Source of the DNA: Leadbetterella sp040829825
GTDB lineage: Bacteria; Bacteroidota; Bacteroidia; Cytophagales; Spirosomataceae
Length of the DNA stretch: 64,000 nt
Assembly: GCF_040829825.1 (NCBI RefSeq)
Contig: NZ_JBFOLH010000023.1
Reading direction: 5' to 3' (one strand)
Part shown: piece after piece, positions 26,032 to 34,850 of the stretch
How positions within the stretch are numbered: position 1 is the stretch's first letter
How the letters are laid out: each line of letters begins with the position of its first letter
Translations under genes and position numbers: made by a program
Notes under the pieces: generated by a model
Told to the model about the DNA's origin: nothing
Seen by the model: only the letters and a program-made list of their open reading frames with translations
Database searches by the model: none

Positions 26032-27347
26032 TACATGTTTTTCCTGTAGGCCTTGCCGTATTTCAGCTTTTTTTCGGCCTGGATATCCCTGCGTTTATTT
26101 ATCTTTTTGTTCTTTTCCAGCTTTTCGTGGAAGGCCGGGCCCACGCTTCTGTCGTGCCTGACCACCGGCAGCTTCACTTCCTCTTTTTCTGTTTCAAAAG
26201 GCATAAGCTGGTCTTCGGTTTCAATATAGGCCGGAAGCGGAAGGCGCGTGAGCTGCAGCCGGTACATGGCTTCAATTTCAGCGAAAGCTTCTTCTTCCCG
26301 CGGACTGATTAGGCTGATGGCGGTGCCCGAGCTTTCACCGCGGCCGGTCCGGCCTATCCGGTGGATATAGTCGTTGCGCTCTTCCGGGATATCCATGTTC
26401 ACTACGTGGGTGATGCCCTTGATGTCGAGTCCGCGTGAACCGATATCGGTCGAGATCAGGGTGCGCACCGTTCCTTCCGAAAACTCCCGGATGGCCCGGA
26501 AACGGTAGTTCTGCGATTTGTTGGAGTGGATGACCTCCACCTGTTCTATGCCCCGTTCTGTCAGCTCGCGGTAAAGCAGGTCGGCCGCCGGTTTCTGGGC
26601 CACAAAGACCAGGTTTTTCTTCATCTCCCCGTCGTTGGCCAGCAGCAGCTCCAGCAGGTTGATCTTGGTTCTGAAGTTGGGTACGGCGTAGGTTTTCTGC
26701 CGGATATTCTCCAGGGGAGTGCCCACATCGGCATCTTCTATGACTTCCGGCGATTTAAAAATATCGTGGATCAGCTCTTCCACTTCTTCCGAAATGGTGG
26801 CGGAGAAAAGAAGATTTTGCCTCTTTTCAGGAATTTTATTGAAAATCAGGTCCAGCTGCGGGCGAAAGCCCAGGTCGAGCATCATATCAAATTCATCAAT
26901 GACCAGCTTACGGATGTTTTTTACTTTCAGAACGCCTGCTGCCGACAGGTCGGTAAAGCGGCCGGGAGTGGCCACCACCATGTCGCAGCCCTTTAGAAGC
27001 TCGGCGGCCTGGGTTTTCATATTGACACCGCCGTACACGCCGGTCACATCAAAGCTCATGTAAGGCGTAAGGGCTTTTACGCTTTCCACCACCTGCATGA
27101 CCAGCTCGCGGGTCGGCACCAGCACCAGCATCTGCGGCAGCTTCTCTTTGCTGAAGGTCCACATCCGCAACAGGGGCAAAAGATAGGCAAATGTTTTCCC
27201 GGTGCCGGTCCGGGCTATCCCTGCCAGGTCTTTTCCCGACATCACAGCCGGGAAGATTTTTTCCTGGATAGAAGTAGGCGTAGTCAGCTCCAGGTCTTCC
27301 AGGGCCCGCAGCAGGGGCTTGTTAAGATTGAGGTCGGCAAATTGCAT
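26031..27347 (-). CDS. DEAD-box family RNA helicase with a DEFD motif II
   Basis: 438 residues. Helicase motifs in order: Q motif region (LELTTPTSIQEKIFPAV), Walker A ARTGTGKTFAY, Ia VLVPTRELV, motif II VIDEFDMML, III FSATIS, V STDIGSRGLDIKG and VI HRIGRTGR. Motif II is DEFD rather than DEAD; the two acidic ATPase residues are kept. A lysine-rich tail (390-438) may bind RNA. It acts on RNA structure or ribosome assembly. A TAATTTTG promoter at 27372-27379 begins the operon. Confidence 0.94.
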   Translation of the reverse strand: MQFADLNLNKPLLRALEDLELTTPTSIQEKIFPAVMSGKDLAGIARTGTGKTFAYLLPLLRMWTFSKEKLPQMLVLVPTRELVMQVVESVKALTPYMSFDVTGVYGGVNMKTQAAELLKGCDMVVATPGRFTDLSAAGVLKVKNIRKLVIDEFDMMLDLGFRPQLDLIFNKIPEKRQNLLFSATISEEVEELIHDIFKSPEVIEDADVGTPLENIRQKTYAVPNFRTKINLLELLLANDGEMKKNLVFVAQKPAADLLYRELTERGIEQVEVIHSNKSQNYRFRAIREFSEGTVRTLISTDIGSRGLDIKGITHVVNMDIPEERNDYIHRIGRTGRGESSGTAISLISPREEEAFAEIEAMYRLQLTRLPLPAYIETEDQLMPFETEKEEVKLPVVRHDRSVGPAFHEKLEKNKKINKRRDIQAEKKLKYGKAYRKNM

Positions 27348-27371
27348 AAAGAAGTAATCTGAATAATTTTA

Positions 27372-27379
27372 CAAAATTA
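27372..27379 (-). promoter_or_regulatory. -7 promoter element of the helicase operon
   Basis: Reads TAATTTTG on the - strand, an exact TAnnTTTG match, with a leader of about 17 bases. Confidence 0.45.
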
Positions 27380-27440
27380 GTTGATTTCATGCGTATATTA
27401 GTGACCTCATTTCAACAAAGCCTTTTGAAAGTCAATAACT

Positions 27441-28031
27441 ATGAAAAAACTACTGTTGTTCCTTCTTCTTCCTTGTTTTATTTTTGCGCAGAAATCCAGG
27501 CCTGTTTCTCTTTTCAACGGCCGTAATCTTGACGGTTGGGTGATTTACGGAACGGAAAAATGGTACGTGGAAGATGGCCTGCTGGTGTGTGAAAGCGGCC
27601 CTGACAAGGGGTACGGTTACCTGGGTACGGAAAAATCGTACAAGGATTTTGAGCTGACCCTGCAGTTTTTGCCGGTTGATAACGGGAACAGCGGCGTGTT
27701 TTTTCATTCCAGCATTGACGGTACAAAAGTGTCTGGCTGGCAGGCTGAAGTAGCGCCTCCGGGGCATTTTTCAGGCGGTATCTACGAATCGTACAAGCGG
27801 GGCTGGCTGATCAAGCCGGATAAATCGCTGGATAACGTAAAAATGAATGCCTGGAATACCATGAAAGTGCGGGTGAAGGGCGATGAAGTGACCACCTGGG
27901 TGAACGGGGTACAGATGGTCACCCTGAAAGACCCGGTATTTGCCGATTCAGACGGGAAAATAGCCCTCCAGATCCATGACGGCGGCGGTATCAAGGTAAA
28001 ATGGAAAGAATTGAAAATAAAGAATTTGTAA
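27441..28031 (+). CDS. DUF1080 (3-keto-disaccharide hydrolase-like) secreted protein
   Basis: 196 residues with a signal peptide (MKKLLLFLLLPCFIFA). The whole mature protein is one DUF1080 jelly-roll: SLFNGRNLDGWVIYG, WYVEDGLLVCESG, FELTLQFLPVDNGNSGVFFHS and IALQIHDGGGIKVKWKELKIK. Members bind or hydrolyse sugars, including 3-keto-disaccharides, at the cell surface or periplasm. It lies 14 bases before recA on the same strand, an odd partner for a repair gene; recA may also have its own promoter. Confidence 0.93.
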   Translation: MKKLLLFLLLPCFIFAQKSRPVSLFNGRNLDGWVIYGTEKWYVEDGLLVCESGPDKGYGYLGTEKSYKDFELTLQFLPVDNGNSGVFFHSSIDGTKVSGWQAEVAPPGHFSGGIYESYKRGWLIKPDKSLDNVKMNAWNTMKVRVKGDEVTTWVNGVQMVTLKDPVFADSDGKIALQIHDGGGIKVKWKELKIKNL

Positions 28032-28045
28032 TCTAAATATATAAC

Positions 28046-29089
28046 ATGGCAGCAGAAAACACGGAAAAGTTAAAAATCCTGCAATCCACACTTGATAAGC
28101 TGGACAAATCATTCGGTAAAGGTACGGTGATGCGCCTGAGCGACACCAAAGTGTTGGATGTTCCTGTAATTTCTACGGGATCACTGGGATTAGACCTTGC
28201 ATTGGGGGTAAACGGTTTACCGAAAGGCAGGGTAGTAGAGATCTACGGTCCGGAATCGTCCGGTAAAACCACATTGGCAATGCATGCTATAGCCGAGGCC
28301 CAGAAGCAGGGCGGGATAGCCGCATTTATTGATGCAGAACATGCATTTGACAGAGTATACGCTGAAAAGCTGGGTATTGATACGAAGAACCTGCTGATCT
28401 CCCAACCCGATTACGGCGAGCAGGCCCTGGAGATCGCCGAGCACCTGATTGCTTCAGGAGCCATTGATATTTGTGTGATCGACTCGGTGGCGGCGCTGGT
28501 ACCGAAGGCCGAGCTGGACGGGGAAATGGGTGACAGCAAAATGGGGCTTCAGGCCCGGCTGATGTCGCAGGCGCTCCGGAAGCTGACCGGTACCATCAAT
28601 AAAACCGGCTGTACCTGCATATTCATTAACCAGCTGCGGGATAAGATCGGGGTGATGTTCGGAAGCCCCGAAACCACCACCGGCGGTAACGCCCTGAAAT
28701 TCTATGCCTCTGTGCGGATCGATATCCGCCGGATAGGCCAGATCAAAGATAACGACGGCAACATCATCGGTAACCGCACACGGGTGAAGGTGGTCAAGAA
28801 CAAGGTGGCTCCGCCGTTCAAGGTTATTGAATTTGATATTATGTATGGGGAAGGGGTATCGAAATCAGGTGAGGTGCTTGACCTGGCGGTAGACCTGGAC
28901 ATCATCAAGAAGTCGGGTTCCTGGTTCTCGTATGGTGCTGACCGTCTCGGACAGGGGCGTGACGCCGTGAAGAACCTGATCAAAGACAACCCGGAGCTGA
29001 TGGCTGACCTCGAAGAGAAAATCAAAGCTACCGTGGCCGGCAATGCCGATGCGCTGATGGACAAAACAGGGGAAGAGTCAGACGAGTAG
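28046..29089 (+). CDS. recA: recombinase A
   Basis: 347 residues. Walker A is GPESSGKTT (68-75 region), Walker B region DICVIDSVAALVPKAELDGE, loop L2 FGSPETTTGGNALKFYASVRIDIRR, and the acidic C-terminus ends GEESDE. It carries out homologous DNA strand exchange and activates SOS cleavage. No obvious LexA-type box was seen upstream. A clear terminator follows at 29112-29134. Confidence 0.98.
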   Translation: MAAENTEKLKILQSTLDKLDKSFGKGTVMRLSDTKVLDVPVISTGSLGLDLALGVNGLPKGRVVEIYGPESSGKTTLAMHAIAEAQKQGGIAAFIDAEHAFDRVYAEKLGIDTKNLLISQPDYGEQALEIAEHLIASGAIDICVIDSVAALVPKAELDGEMGDSKMGLQARLMSQALRKLTGTINKTGCTCIFINQLRDKIGVMFGSPETTTGGNALKFYASVRIDIRRIGQIKDNDGNIIGNRTRVKVVKNKVAPPFKVIEFDIMYGEGVSKSGEVLDLAVDLDIIKKSGSWFSYGADRLGQGRDAVKNLIKDNPELMADLEEKIKATVAGNADALMDKTGEESDE

Positions 29090-29111
29090 CTATAGCCGTT
29101 AAAAAAATGTT

Positions 29112-29134
29112 AAGGCGCCTGGGCAGGGCGCCTT
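29112..29134 (+). terminator. terminator after recA
   Basis: Stem AAGGCGCC (29112-29119) pairs with GGCGCCTT (29127-29134) around a 7-base loop and is followed by TTCTTTT. Confidence 0.9.
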
Positions 29135-29247
29135 TTCTTTTAACTTTTTGGTGAATATCCCGTCTAATAGGTAGAATTAATCTTTTATAATACACTACAG
29201 GTAAGTATTATTGTATTTTTATCGTTAAAAGTAAAAAAGCAACTGTT

Positions 29248-30015
29248 TTGAGATTACGAATTATCGCATGCCTCTTACTTCCCCTGGCGCTGCTGGGTTT
29301 CCGGAGCTCTCAGAATAACTTTCAGATGGGGGAAGAATACAACTACCGGATCAAGTACGGCATCCTGACCATTGGCTCTGCCAATGTTAACGTAGATACC
29401 CGTACCTACCAGGTGAACGGTCTGCCCTGCTACAAAATCAATATCCACGGGCGTACCGAAGGAATTACCGACCTTTTCCGGGTAAGGAATACGTATACCA
29501 GCTTTATGGATACGATCAATTACCTGCCGCAGAAATTTGAATACAGTGCCCGCGAAAACAATTACAGGCGTGACCAGGTGCTGTATTTCGATCACAATAA
29601 AAATGTGGTGGTAAAGCGGGAAAAGGAATCGGTAGACACCTACAATGTGCCGGATAATATCCACGATGTGATTTCGGGATATTACTCGCTCAGGCATGTG
29701 GATTTCTCGCAATACAGTATGGGACAGACCTATTCGGCACCCCTGTTTTTTGATGATGAATACTACCGGTTCAGGGTAAAGTATGCGGGCCGGGGAACGG
29801 TCAAAACACGCTTCGGGAAAATCAATGTGCTGAAGCTGAACCCGGTTTTGCCCGATAACAAGCTTTTTAAGGGCGAAGACGCCATCCGGGTGTGGGTCAG
29901 TGATGACCGGAACCGGGTGCCCGTGAAGATCGAAGTAGACTTCTCGTTCGGTACCGTTGTGATGGAGATCCGTAAATACAAAAAGAACCTGTTTCCTTTT
30001 AGCTGGGGAGAATAA
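29248..30015 (+). CDS. DUF3108 domain protein, exported
   Basis: 255 residues from a TTG start at 29248; there is no nearby ATG that keeps the signal sequence MRLRIIACLLLPLALLGFRS. The rest matches DUF3108: MGEEYNYRIKYGILTIGSANVNV, YKINIHGRTEGITDLFRVRNTYTSFMD, and a C-terminal segment with DAIRVWVSDDRNRVPVKIEVDFSFG. Such proteins are periplasmic or lipid-side beta proteins of unknown function, possibly carrying hydrophobic ligands. It follows recA after a terminator and about 158 bases, so it probably has its own promoter. Confidence 0.85.
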   Translation: MRLRIIACLLLPLALLGFRSSQNNFQMGEEYNYRIKYGILTIGSANVNVDTRTYQVNGLPCYKINIHGRTEGITDLFRVRNTYTSFMDTINYLPQKFEYSARENNYRRDQVLYFDHNKNVVVKREKESVDTYNVPDNIHDVISGYYSLRHVDFSQYSMGQTYSAPLFFDDEYYRFRVKYAGRGTVKTRFGKINVLKLNPVLPDNKLFKGEDAIRVWVSDDRNRVPVKIEVDFSFGTVVMEIRKYKKNLFPFSWGE

Positions 30016-30122
30016 AATGTAAAAGTTAACATAGACACTGCAAAAACATAGACTTAATGAGTTTTTTTCTCTTTAACTCTGTATTTTTTTATAGTGTATG
30101 TTAAGTTTTAAGATTTTTGCTC

Positions 30123-30130
30123 TACTTTTG
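30123..30130 (+). promoter_or_regulatory. -7 promoter element of the UDP-glucose dehydrogenase gene
   Basis: TACTTTTG matches TAnnTTTG exactly and gives a 26-base leader to the ATG at 30163. Confidence 0.55.
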
Positions 30131-30162
30131 CAGTGATATTTTTAACAAATCACCATTAACGA

Positions 30163-31482
30163 ATGAAAATAGCTGTAGTAGGTACAGGGTATGTGGGTCT
30201 CGTAACGGGAACCTGTTTTGCGGAAACGGGTAACGAAGTGACCTGTATTGATATTGACCAGGCCAAGGTAGACAGCCTGAAAAAAGGAAAGATCACGATA
30301 TATGAGCCGGGCCTGGAGCCGATCTTCGACCGGAACCGGAAAGACGGCAGGTTAAAATTTACTACCAGCCTGGAAGAAGGGATAAAAGAAGCTGAAGTAA
30401 TATTCCTGGCTTTACCCACGCCTCCGGGTGAGGACGGCTCGGCAGACCTGAAATATATTCTCGGTGTAGCTGATCACATCGGCAAGGTCCTGGATCACTA
30501 CGCGGTTATTGTAGATAAAAGCACGGTGCCGGTAGGAACTGCCGAAAAAGTGCATGCTAAGATAGTGGCCCATGCACAAACAGCCTTTGACGTGGTTTCC
30601 AACCCGGAATTCCTGCGGGAAGGGGTAGCGGTGGAAGACTTTATGAAACCCGACAGGGTGGTGGTGGGAACCAGTTCTGACAGGGCAAAAACCATCATGG
30701 AAAGACTCTATGCGCCCCTGGTAAGACAGGGCAACCCTATCATTTTCATGGATGAGCGTTCGGCGGAAATGACCAAATATGCAGCCAACTCTTTCCTGGC
30801 CATGAAGATCACCTTTATGAACGAAATGGCTAACCTGTGTGAGCTGGCCGGAGCCAATGTAGATAATGTAAGAAAGGGTATCGGTACCGACAGCCGGATC
30901 GGTAAGCGTTTCCTGTTTCCGGGAATCGGTTACGGGGGAAGCTGTTTCCCGAAAGATGTGCAGGCACTGGGTAAAACGGCACAGGAGTTCAATTATGATT
31001 TCCGGATCCTGAAATCGATCATGCTGGTGAATGAAAAGCAAAAAGTGCGGCTGATACCCAGGGTGAAAGAGTATTTCGGCGGAGATCTGAAAGGAAAAAC
31101 CATTGCCCTGTGGGGACTGGCTTTTAAACCGTACACCGACGATATCCGTGAAGCGCCTTCGTTGTACAACATCAAGGCCCTGAAAAGAGCCGGAGCCAAA
31201 GTGGTGGTGTTTGACCCTGAGGCCATTTCCAATGTAAAACGGGAGATAGGCAAGAAAGTAAAATACGCTTCAGGCATGTACGAAGCCCTGGAAGGAGCCG
31301 ATGCGCTGATGATCATGACCGAATGGCCGGAGTTCAGAACACCTGATTTTAATAAAATAGCGGAAAAACTGAAAAATAAGGTGATCTTTGACGGACGTAA
31401 CCTGTATGACCTCGAAGAGATGAAAGGGCAGGGCTTTGATTATTTTTCAATAGGAAGGGAAACCATTAAAGGAACAAAATAG
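30163..31482 (+). CDS. ugd: UDP-glucose 6-dehydrogenase
   Basis: 439 residues. It oxidises UDP-glucose to UDP-glucuronate in two NAD-dependent steps. The N-terminal Rossmann fold has VVGTGYVGLVTG; Thr-Pro contacts are in ALPTPPGEDGSAD; the catalytic Cys261 lies in GIGYGGSCFPKDV; the C-terminal domain carries LWGLAFKPYTDDIREAPS. Next to it is the gene for UDP-glucuronate decarboxylase, which uses its product, so the pair makes UDP-xylose for polysaccharide synthesis. Heptad array B fills the 81-base gap between them. Confidence 0.95.
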   Translation: MKIAVVGTGYVGLVTGTCFAETGNEVTCIDIDQAKVDSLKKGKITIYEPGLEPIFDRNRKDGRLKFTTSLEEGIKEAEVIFLALPTPPGEDGSADLKYILGVADHIGKVLDHYAVIVDKSTVPVGTAEKVHAKIVAHAQTAFDVVSNPEFLREGVAVEDFMKPDRVVVGTSSDRAKTIMERLYAPLVRQGNPIIFMDERSAEMTKYAANSFLAMKITFMNEMANLCELAGANVDNVRKGIGTDSRIGKRFLFPGIGYGGSCFPKDVQALGKTAQEFNYDFRILKSIMLVNEKQKVRLIPRVKEYFGGDLKGKTIALWGLAFKPYTDDIREAPSLYNIKALKRAGAKVVVFDPEAISNVKREIGKKVKYASGMYEALEGADALMIMTEWPEFRTPDFNKIAEKLKNKVIFDGRNLYDLEEMKGQGFDYFSIGRETIKGTK

Positions 31483-31485
31483 CTT

Positions 31486-31554
31486 TGAGCCGTGAGCTAT
31501 GAGCCGTGAGAAATTTATGCACGACTCATAGCTGACAGCTCATAGCTCATAGCT
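31486..31554. repeat. heptad inverted-repeat array B
   Basis: Left arm 31486-31510 reads TGAGCCG, TGAGCTA, TGAGCCG, TGAG. After a 14-base spacer, the right arm 31525-31554 reads CTCATAG, CTGACAG, CTCATAG, CTCATAG, CT, mostly the reverse complement. It starts three bases after the dehydrogenase stop and ends nine bases before the next ATG, so it occupies essentially the whole gap in a functional gene pair. Confidence 0.9.
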
Positions 31555-31563
31555 AATTTTAAA

Positions 31564-32535
31564 ATGAAACGAATACTAATTACCGGCGGGGCAGGATTTT
31601 TAGGGTCTCACCTTTGCGACAGATTTATAAAAGAGGGATACCATGTGGTGGCAATGGACAACCTCATCACGGGCGACCTGCGGAATATAGAGCACCTTTT
31701 TAAGCTGCCTAATTTCGAGTTTTACCACCACGATGTCAGCAAATTTATTCATGTGCCGGGCCAGCTGGATTATATCCTGCATTTTGCTTCGCCGGCCAGC
31801 CCCATCGACTACCTGAAAATCCCGATCCAGACCCTGAAAGTAGGCTCATTGGGTATTCACAATTGCCTGGGACTGGCCCGGGTGAAGAATGCCCGGGTGC
31901 TGATCGCCTCTACCTCCGAGGTATACGGTGACCCGCAGGTACATCCGCAGACCGAAGATTATTGGGGTCATGTGAACCCGGTGGGTCCGAGGGGCGTTTA
32001 CGATGAGGCCAAGCGTTTCCAGGAGGCCATGACTATGGCGTACCACACCTATCACGGGCTGGAGACAAGAATCATCCGGATATTCAATACGTATGGCCCC
32101 AGGATGCGCCTGAACGACGGTCGCGTGCTGCCGGCATTTATCGGGCAGGCCCTGCGCGGTGAAGACCTGACCATTTTCGGCGACGGCTCACAGACGCGTT
32201 CGTTCTGCTATGTAGATGACCTGGTGGAAGGAATTTACCGGCTGCTGCTTTCTGACTACCCGTACCCGGTGAATATTGGTAACCCTTCAGAAATTACCAT
32301 TAAAGATTTTGCCGAAGAGATTATTAAGCTGACCGGCACCGATCAGAAAGTGGTTTATAAAGACCTGCCTAAAGACGATCCCAAGCAGCGCCAGCCTGAT
32401 ATTACCAGGGCCCGGGAGGTTCTGGGCTGGGAGCCGAAGGTGGACCGCTCGGAGGGCCTGAAGCTTACTTACGAATATTTTAAAAGCCTGCCGAAAGAAA
32501 GACTTTTTGAAGAAGCAAGGCATCGCGAGTTTTAA
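31564..32535 (+). CDS. uxs: UDP-glucuronate decarboxylase (UDP-xylose synthase)
   Basis: 323 residues, an extended SDR. NAD-binding TGGAGFLGSHL (7-17), catalytic Tyr146 and Lys150 in VYDEAKRFQEA, and the UXS-type segments RIFNTYGPRMRLNDGRVLPAF and IFGDGSQTRSFCYVDDLVEG. It decarboxylates UDP-glucuronate to UDP-xylose. The dGDP- and UDP-glucose epimerase families share the fold, but the RMRLNDGRV sequence favours UXS. It ends at a strong bidirectional terminator. Confidence 0.93.
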   Translation: MKRILITGGAGFLGSHLCDRFIKEGYHVVAMDNLITGDLRNIEHLFKLPNFEFYHHDVSKFIHVPGQLDYILHFASPASPIDYLKIPIQTLKVGSLGIHNCLGLARVKNARVLIASTSEVYGDPQVHPQTEDYWGHVNPVGPRGVYDEAKRFQEAMTMAYHTYHGLETRIIRIFNTYGPRMRLNDGRVLPAFIGQALRGEDLTIFGDGSQTRSFCYVDDLVEGIYRLLLSDYPYPVNIGNPSEITIKDFAEEIIKLTGTDQKVVYKDLPKDDPKQRQPDITRAREVLGWEPKVDRSEGLKLTYEYFKSLPKERLFEEARHREF

Positions 32536-32553
32536 CAGCAGGATGCAGATAAT

Positions 32554-32596
32554 GCAGATGGCCGGGATGCAACCTTTGTACATCCCGGCCATCTGC
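32554..32596. terminator. bidirectional terminator, perfect 16-bp stem
   Basis: GCAGATGGCCGGGATG (32554-32569) pairs fully with 32581-32596 around an 11-base loop and is followed by TTTTT, between convergent gene ends at 32535 and 32613. Confidence 0.92.
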
Positions 32597-32612
32597 TTTT
32601 TACCTGCTATGT

Positions 32613-33044
32613 TCAGGAATCTATTCTCAGAAAATCACCGGCTTTGTTAAATTCCAGCTCCAGGTGATTGTCCAGCTCCACCTGCTGGCGGTTATCGTCG
32701 AGCTCCCATTGCAGGATAGAATGGTTCGGATAATTGGCTTTAACGTAGGCCAGGATTTTCTCCGGGATCACGGAATCGGGCAGTGCACTGCGGGATTCGA
32801 TGGAAGTAATCTCATGCTTTTTGTTAAATTCCAGGCTGATGTTTCCTTCCAGGATCACGTCGTAGGATTTGGATAAGCCCTCTTTGTCTTTTACGGCCTG
32901 CAGTATTCTGGCTGCCGGAAAATGTGTGCTTACATAAGTAGTGATGGCAGAAGGTATCTCATTTTCTGCCAGTACCTTCTGGCTTTCGCAGGCAGACATA
33001 AACGCTGCAGGTATCAGCATTAAAATGAATGATAGTTTTTTCAT
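32613..33044 (-). CDS. PepSY-like (DUF2874/BLAP) lipoprotein
   Basis: 143 residues. The signal MKKLSFILMLIPAAFMSAC ends in a lipobox cysteine. Two repeated units follow (about 28-80 and 90-143), each with a IPEKILAYVKANYPNHSILQ-like helix and a strand pattern ending LELEFNKAGDFLRIDS. BLAP proteins are periplasmic inhibitors or sensors, often encoded beside two-component systems in Bacteroidota. It is the fourth gene after the response regulator, kinase and a related protein, with a 28-base gap. Confidence 0.85.
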   Translation of the reverse strand: MKKLSFILMLIPAAFMSACESQKVLAENEIPSAITTYVSTHFPAARILQAVKDKEGLSKSYDVILEGNISLEFNKKHEITSIESRSALPDSVIPEKILAYVKANYPNHSILQWELDDNRQQVELDNHLELEFNKAGDFLRIDS

Positions 33045-33072
33045 GATATATTTGATTTAGATGATTGGTTAC

Positions 33073-33513
33073 TTAACTGTCTATTTTTATGAATTTCCCG
33101 TCAGCGTCAAACTCCAGCTCCAGTCCGTTGGAGATCTCCACTTCATAGGATTTGCGGTCTTTTTCTATTTTGACCACTTCGTTGTTGGGAAAGCGTTTTT
33201 GAATGTAGGCCAGTATTTTTTCCGGGATAAACCGGGTGGGAATAGGATGCCGGTGACCGTCTACTTCTTTCCAGTCGCCTTTTTTATCAAATTTTATTTT
33301 AAGCTTATCCGGGAACGTTACCTTGTATTCGATATCCCGGAGATCCTCCACTTCTTTCAGGATGTCGCGGATTTTTTCTTTGCTGAAGTTTTTCTGAATA
33401 AATGCCTGTGCCTTTTCGGGCAGATCGTCCAGGTCTATTTTCCGGGTTTTCTGTGCCCCGGCAGTTCCCGCCAGCAGCAAGACCAGGAATATTGCTAAGC
33501 CTATGCGCATCAT
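33073..33513 (-). CDS. PepSY-like (DUF2874/BLAP) periplasmic protein
   Basis: 146 residues with a signal peptide (MMRIGLAIFLVLLLAGTAGA), no lipobox. It has the same two-unit layout as its neighbour: LPEKAQAFIQKNFSKEKIRDI with YKVTFPDKLKIKFDKKGDW, then FIPEKILAYIQKRFPNNEVV with LELEFDADGKFIKIDS. Probably a paralogue from duplication. It lies 26 bases after the kinase and may modulate it or be its regulated target. Confidence 0.85.
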   Translation of the reverse strand: MMRIGLAIFLVLLLAGTAGAQKTRKIDLDDLPEKAQAFIQKNFSKEKIRDILKEVEDLRDIEYKVTFPDKLKIKFDKKGDWKEVDGHRHPIPTRFIPEKILAYIQKRFPNNEVVKIEKDRKSYEVEISNGLELEFDADGKFIKIDS

Positions 33514-33539
33514 AGTTATCTGTTTTAATGATGTAAAGT

Positions 33540-34850
33540 TCAGAAGGGATTTGGGAAAGAAATGGGAACGGGAAACGAAGTGTTTTTACTGACCGAAAAT
33601 ACATGCTGACCGTCACGATAAGCATAGTCGAGGCGCACTTCGGGGTAGGTTTTAATAATGCTTTCCACGATAGACAAACCCAGGCCTGAAGAGGCGTTGT
33701 CGGAAGAATATTTATAAAACCGCTCAAAAATAATGACCGGGTTCAGGGGCGGCAACATGCTGGTGTTGGAAATGCAGAGCTCGTTTTTATCGACGCTGAT
33801 CCCTATTTTTCCCTGTTCTGTATTGTACCGGATGGCATTCCGGAGCAGGTTGGAGACCAGGATTTTGATGAGATTCCGGTTGGCATAAAGGGTGAAATCT
33901 TCCCGCTTATCCCAATGAAGCGTTAAATCTTTAAAGCGGATGATCTCTTCCAGCTCGGCTGCCACTTCTTCTGTTACAGCAAGGATACTGACCGTTTCTT
34001 TTTCTTCGAACTGCCGGTTTTCTATCCGGGAGAGCATCAGCAGTGATTTGTTCAGGTTGACCATCCGGAGGAGGGATCTTTTGGTCTCCCCGATCTCCGT
34101 GCTTTGCGCTTCGTTCAGCTCCCCGTTTTCAAGGAGGAGATCCAGCTTGTTGATGGTAATGGCCAGGGGGGTCTGGAGCTCGTGCGACGCATTTTCAATA
34201 AATTGCTTCTGCCGCAGGAAAACGCTCTCGTTCCGTTCAATCATTTCCTGTATTTTCTGATCCAGGATAATGAATTCGCTGACCATGCTGTTAACGGGTT
34301 TTATGCGCAGGCCACTCCCGAATTTATAGTTCTGGAGGTCATTGATCAGGCTCTTCAACGGCTTCAGGGCCTTTTCCAGTACAAAATTATTGACCAGGAA
34401 GAGGGTGACAACGATCAGCAGGTATAAAACCACCAAGGCAATGGTCAGGTTGATCAGGAAGTCGTCTTCTTCTACCGTTGACGTACGGATCTCCAGCGAA
34501 TAAGGGTGGCCGTCAGGGGCGTAAAAGCCGGTTCGGAGCACCCGGTAAGGCTCCATTTCGTCGTCGTATTCCATGTAGATCATTTGCCGCGAAAAGATGT
34601 TGGCTTTTTGCAGCGAATCCGTGGGAAGAATACGGAACTGGTTAATGCCGAATTCTCTTGTCTGTAATACGGTAGAGTCGATATAAGCCTGGCGGATGAT
34701 GTTGATCTTCTGGTTTTTCAGGCCGTCATCCACGTTGTCATACACTTCGTCGAGAATAAAAGCATAGAAGAGCCCGGCCCATACCGCTACTACAATGAGC
34801 AGGATATAGGCCAGGTGCCTGAGCGTATAGTTTTTAAGCGATTTTCCCAT
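33540..34850 (-). CDS. sensor histidine kinase
   Basis: 436 residues, inner membrane. A first TM helix (about 13-33) and a second (about 142-165) bracket a periplasmic sensor region. A HAMP-like linker leads to the H-box FIENASHELQTPLAITINKL; the N-box is NLLRNAIRYN and the G2-box SSGLGLSIVESI. It should phosphorylate the response regulator whose stop overlaps its start by one base (TAATG). Its signal is unknown; the BLAP genes downstream suggest envelope or cation stress. Confidence 0.93.
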   Translation of the reverse strand: MGKSLKNYTLRHLAYILLIVVAVWAGLFYAFILDEVYDNVDDGLKNQKINIIRQAYIDSTVLQTREFGINQFRILPTDSLQKANIFSRQMIYMEYDDEMEPYRVLRTGFYAPDGHPYSLEIRTSTVEEDDFLINLTIALVVLYLLIVVTLFLVNNFVLEKALKPLKSLINDLQNYKFGSGLRIKPVNSMVSEFIILDQKIQEMIERNESVFLRQKQFIENASHELQTPLAITINKLDLLLENGELNEAQSTEIGETKRSLLRMVNLNKSLLMLSRIENRQFEEKETVSILAVTEEVAAELEEIIRFKDLTLHWDKREDFTLYANRNLIKILVSNLLRNAIRYNTEQGKIGISVDKNELCISNTSMLPPLNPVIIFERFYKYSSDNASSGLGLSIVESIIKTYPEVRLDYAYRDGQHVFSVSKNTSFPVPISFPNPF

